Shown in pieces: positions 13,834-14,330 of a stretch of 14,330 nt of DNA. Under the pieces are notes generated by a model. The model had not been told where the DNA came from and did not search any database. It saw only the letters and a program-made list of their open reading frames with translations. Source of the DNA: RGIG4140 sp045655105. Its GTDB lineage: Bacteria; Pseudomonadota; Alphaproteobacteria; CAAHEQ01; UBA3637. The stretch spans positions 1 to 14,330 of the forward strand of contig JAZOOQ010000009.1 of the NCBI GenBank assembly GCA_045655105.1. Direction: 5' to 3'. Position numbers and translations under genes: made by a program. How positions within the stretch are numbered: the first letter of the stretch is position 1; each line of letters starts with the position of its first letter.

Positions 13834-14110
13834 CCTTAAAAAATGGCGTAAAAGCTCTAAAATTTGGCTTAAAAATGAATTTAAACGCGAAGGAAGAGAG
13901 AGAAAGATTTAGAGAGAGGGAGGAAGAAGTTTGGGTTGGTGTTGAGGAGTTGTGGCGCGTGGGTGCGCGATGGTGCTGGAGCGATGAGGTTGGAGCTGTG
14001 GTGTTGGTGCCGAGGTTTGGTGCGTGGGTGTATGTTGTTGGGGTTCGGTGTTGAAGCGCAGGAGTTGGCGTGGCGCACGGGAGTTGGCATGTGTGCGAGG
14101 TAGCGGGTAT
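13834..14110 (+). repeat. Repeat module C with a 59-codon frame
   Basis: The head 13834-13905 matches module B, and its 13869-13889 matches copy A exactly. The tail (to about 14110) is G/T-rich. An ATG frame at 13875-14054 (59 codons) reads MNLNAKEERERFREREEEV, then Val/Trp/Gly-rich sequence. There is no ribosome site, and composition rather than homology seems to keep it open. I regard it as a possible decayed coding repeat, not a gene. Confidence 0.6.
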
Positions 14111-14174
14111 AAGATAACGTGAGTAATATGTTTATGATAAAAAGAGAGTGATTTATAAGCTATCAATCGTCTAT

Positions 14175-14198
14175 AAAAAAAGGGGCGAGAAGCCCCTT
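14175..14198 (-). terminator. Rho-independent terminator of the right-edge gene
   Basis: On the minus strand AAGGGGC, loop TTCTC, GCCCC and seven T's, 17 nt beyond the stop at 14215. Confidence 0.9.
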
Positions 14199-14214
14199 GA
14201 TTAGATTATATTTC

Positions 14215-14330
14215 CTAATAATAAGGTTGGTAATATGGCGCATAAGAGCGAGGAGCTGGTTGCGAATAAGAATATCCTGCATAAGAAGGTTGTTGATAAC
14301 CATAAGCATTATATCCGCCATAATTTGTTT
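14215..14330 (-). CDS. C-terminal tail of a Gly/Tyr/Gln/Pro-rich protein (partial)
   Basis: The minus strand from the window edge to TAG at 14215 reads 37 residues such as NYGGYNAYGYQQPSYAGYSY and ends in YYQPYY. The strong terminator right after it and the repetitive Tyr/Gly/Pro/Gln composition, with no stops, support a real gene end. Such tails occur on exported or surface proteins and on some RNA-binding proteins. The rest lies outside the window, so no function can be given. Confidence 0.7.
   Translation of the reverse strand, partial: TNYGGYNAYGYQQPSYAGYSYSQPAPRSYAPYYQPYY

Noticed and set aside
13437..14166. Several minus-strand 60-85 codon frames rich in Pro/His/Thr or Gly/Val/Arg
   Set aside because: They overlap each other in different frames, lack ribosome sites, and follow from the extreme base composition of the modules.

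Overview
The window is a low-GC (roughly one-third GC by eye) bacterial chromosome segment. It comes from a Gram-negative organism: there are two small putative lipoproteins, a signal-peptide-bearing endonuclease I and a YegD-like Hsp70. Long gene-poor gaps, several interspersed repeat families and a truncated trpB remnant suggest a repeat-rich, possibly reduced or host-associated genome. I cannot fix the taxon; Proteobacteria is an inference.

Region 1 (1-4240) is a mobile defence module. On the minus strand lies a BcgI-like type IIB restriction-modification pair: a fused nuclease/adenine methyltransferase (2797-878) overlapping a two-TRD specificity subunit that runs off the left edge. Upstream, divergently transcribed, is an Mpi/Pin-like serine recombinase (2998-3588). 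It is tail-to-tail with a second, different serine recombinase (4138-3590). The gap between the RM genes and the first recombinase is dense in inverted repeats and holds a candidate RM promoter. The specificity gene has a pentanucleotide tract in the linker between its TRDs. Both are possible routes to phase variation.

Region 2 (4241-6500) is repeat territory. Three copies (one mosaic) plus a fragment of a GC-richer, highly structured ~180-210 bp element surround an HD-domain hydrolase gene. They are followed by a seven-unit 24-bp tandem array.

Region 3 (6450-11406) holds accessory metabolic genes: a Nudix hydrolase behind a perfect palindrome, a convergent HXXEE membrane protein, the 3' end of a decayed trpB, a membrane-anchored family 2 glycosyltransferase, a YegD-type Hsp70 and a DUF1737-like small protein.

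Region 4 (11494-13155) is a minus-strand operon: secreted endonuclease I followed by two paralogous small lipoproteins. Its sigma70-like promoter is clear.

Region 5 (13156-14330) has no convincing gene until the Gly/Tyr/Gln-rich C-terminus of a minus-strand gene entering from the right edge. It contains three related modules, each an AT-rich head plus a G/T-rich tail, in alternating orientation (+,-,+). They produce abrupt strand-switching composition. The head recurs at the break of the trpB remnant. This repeat system is the least explained part of the window.
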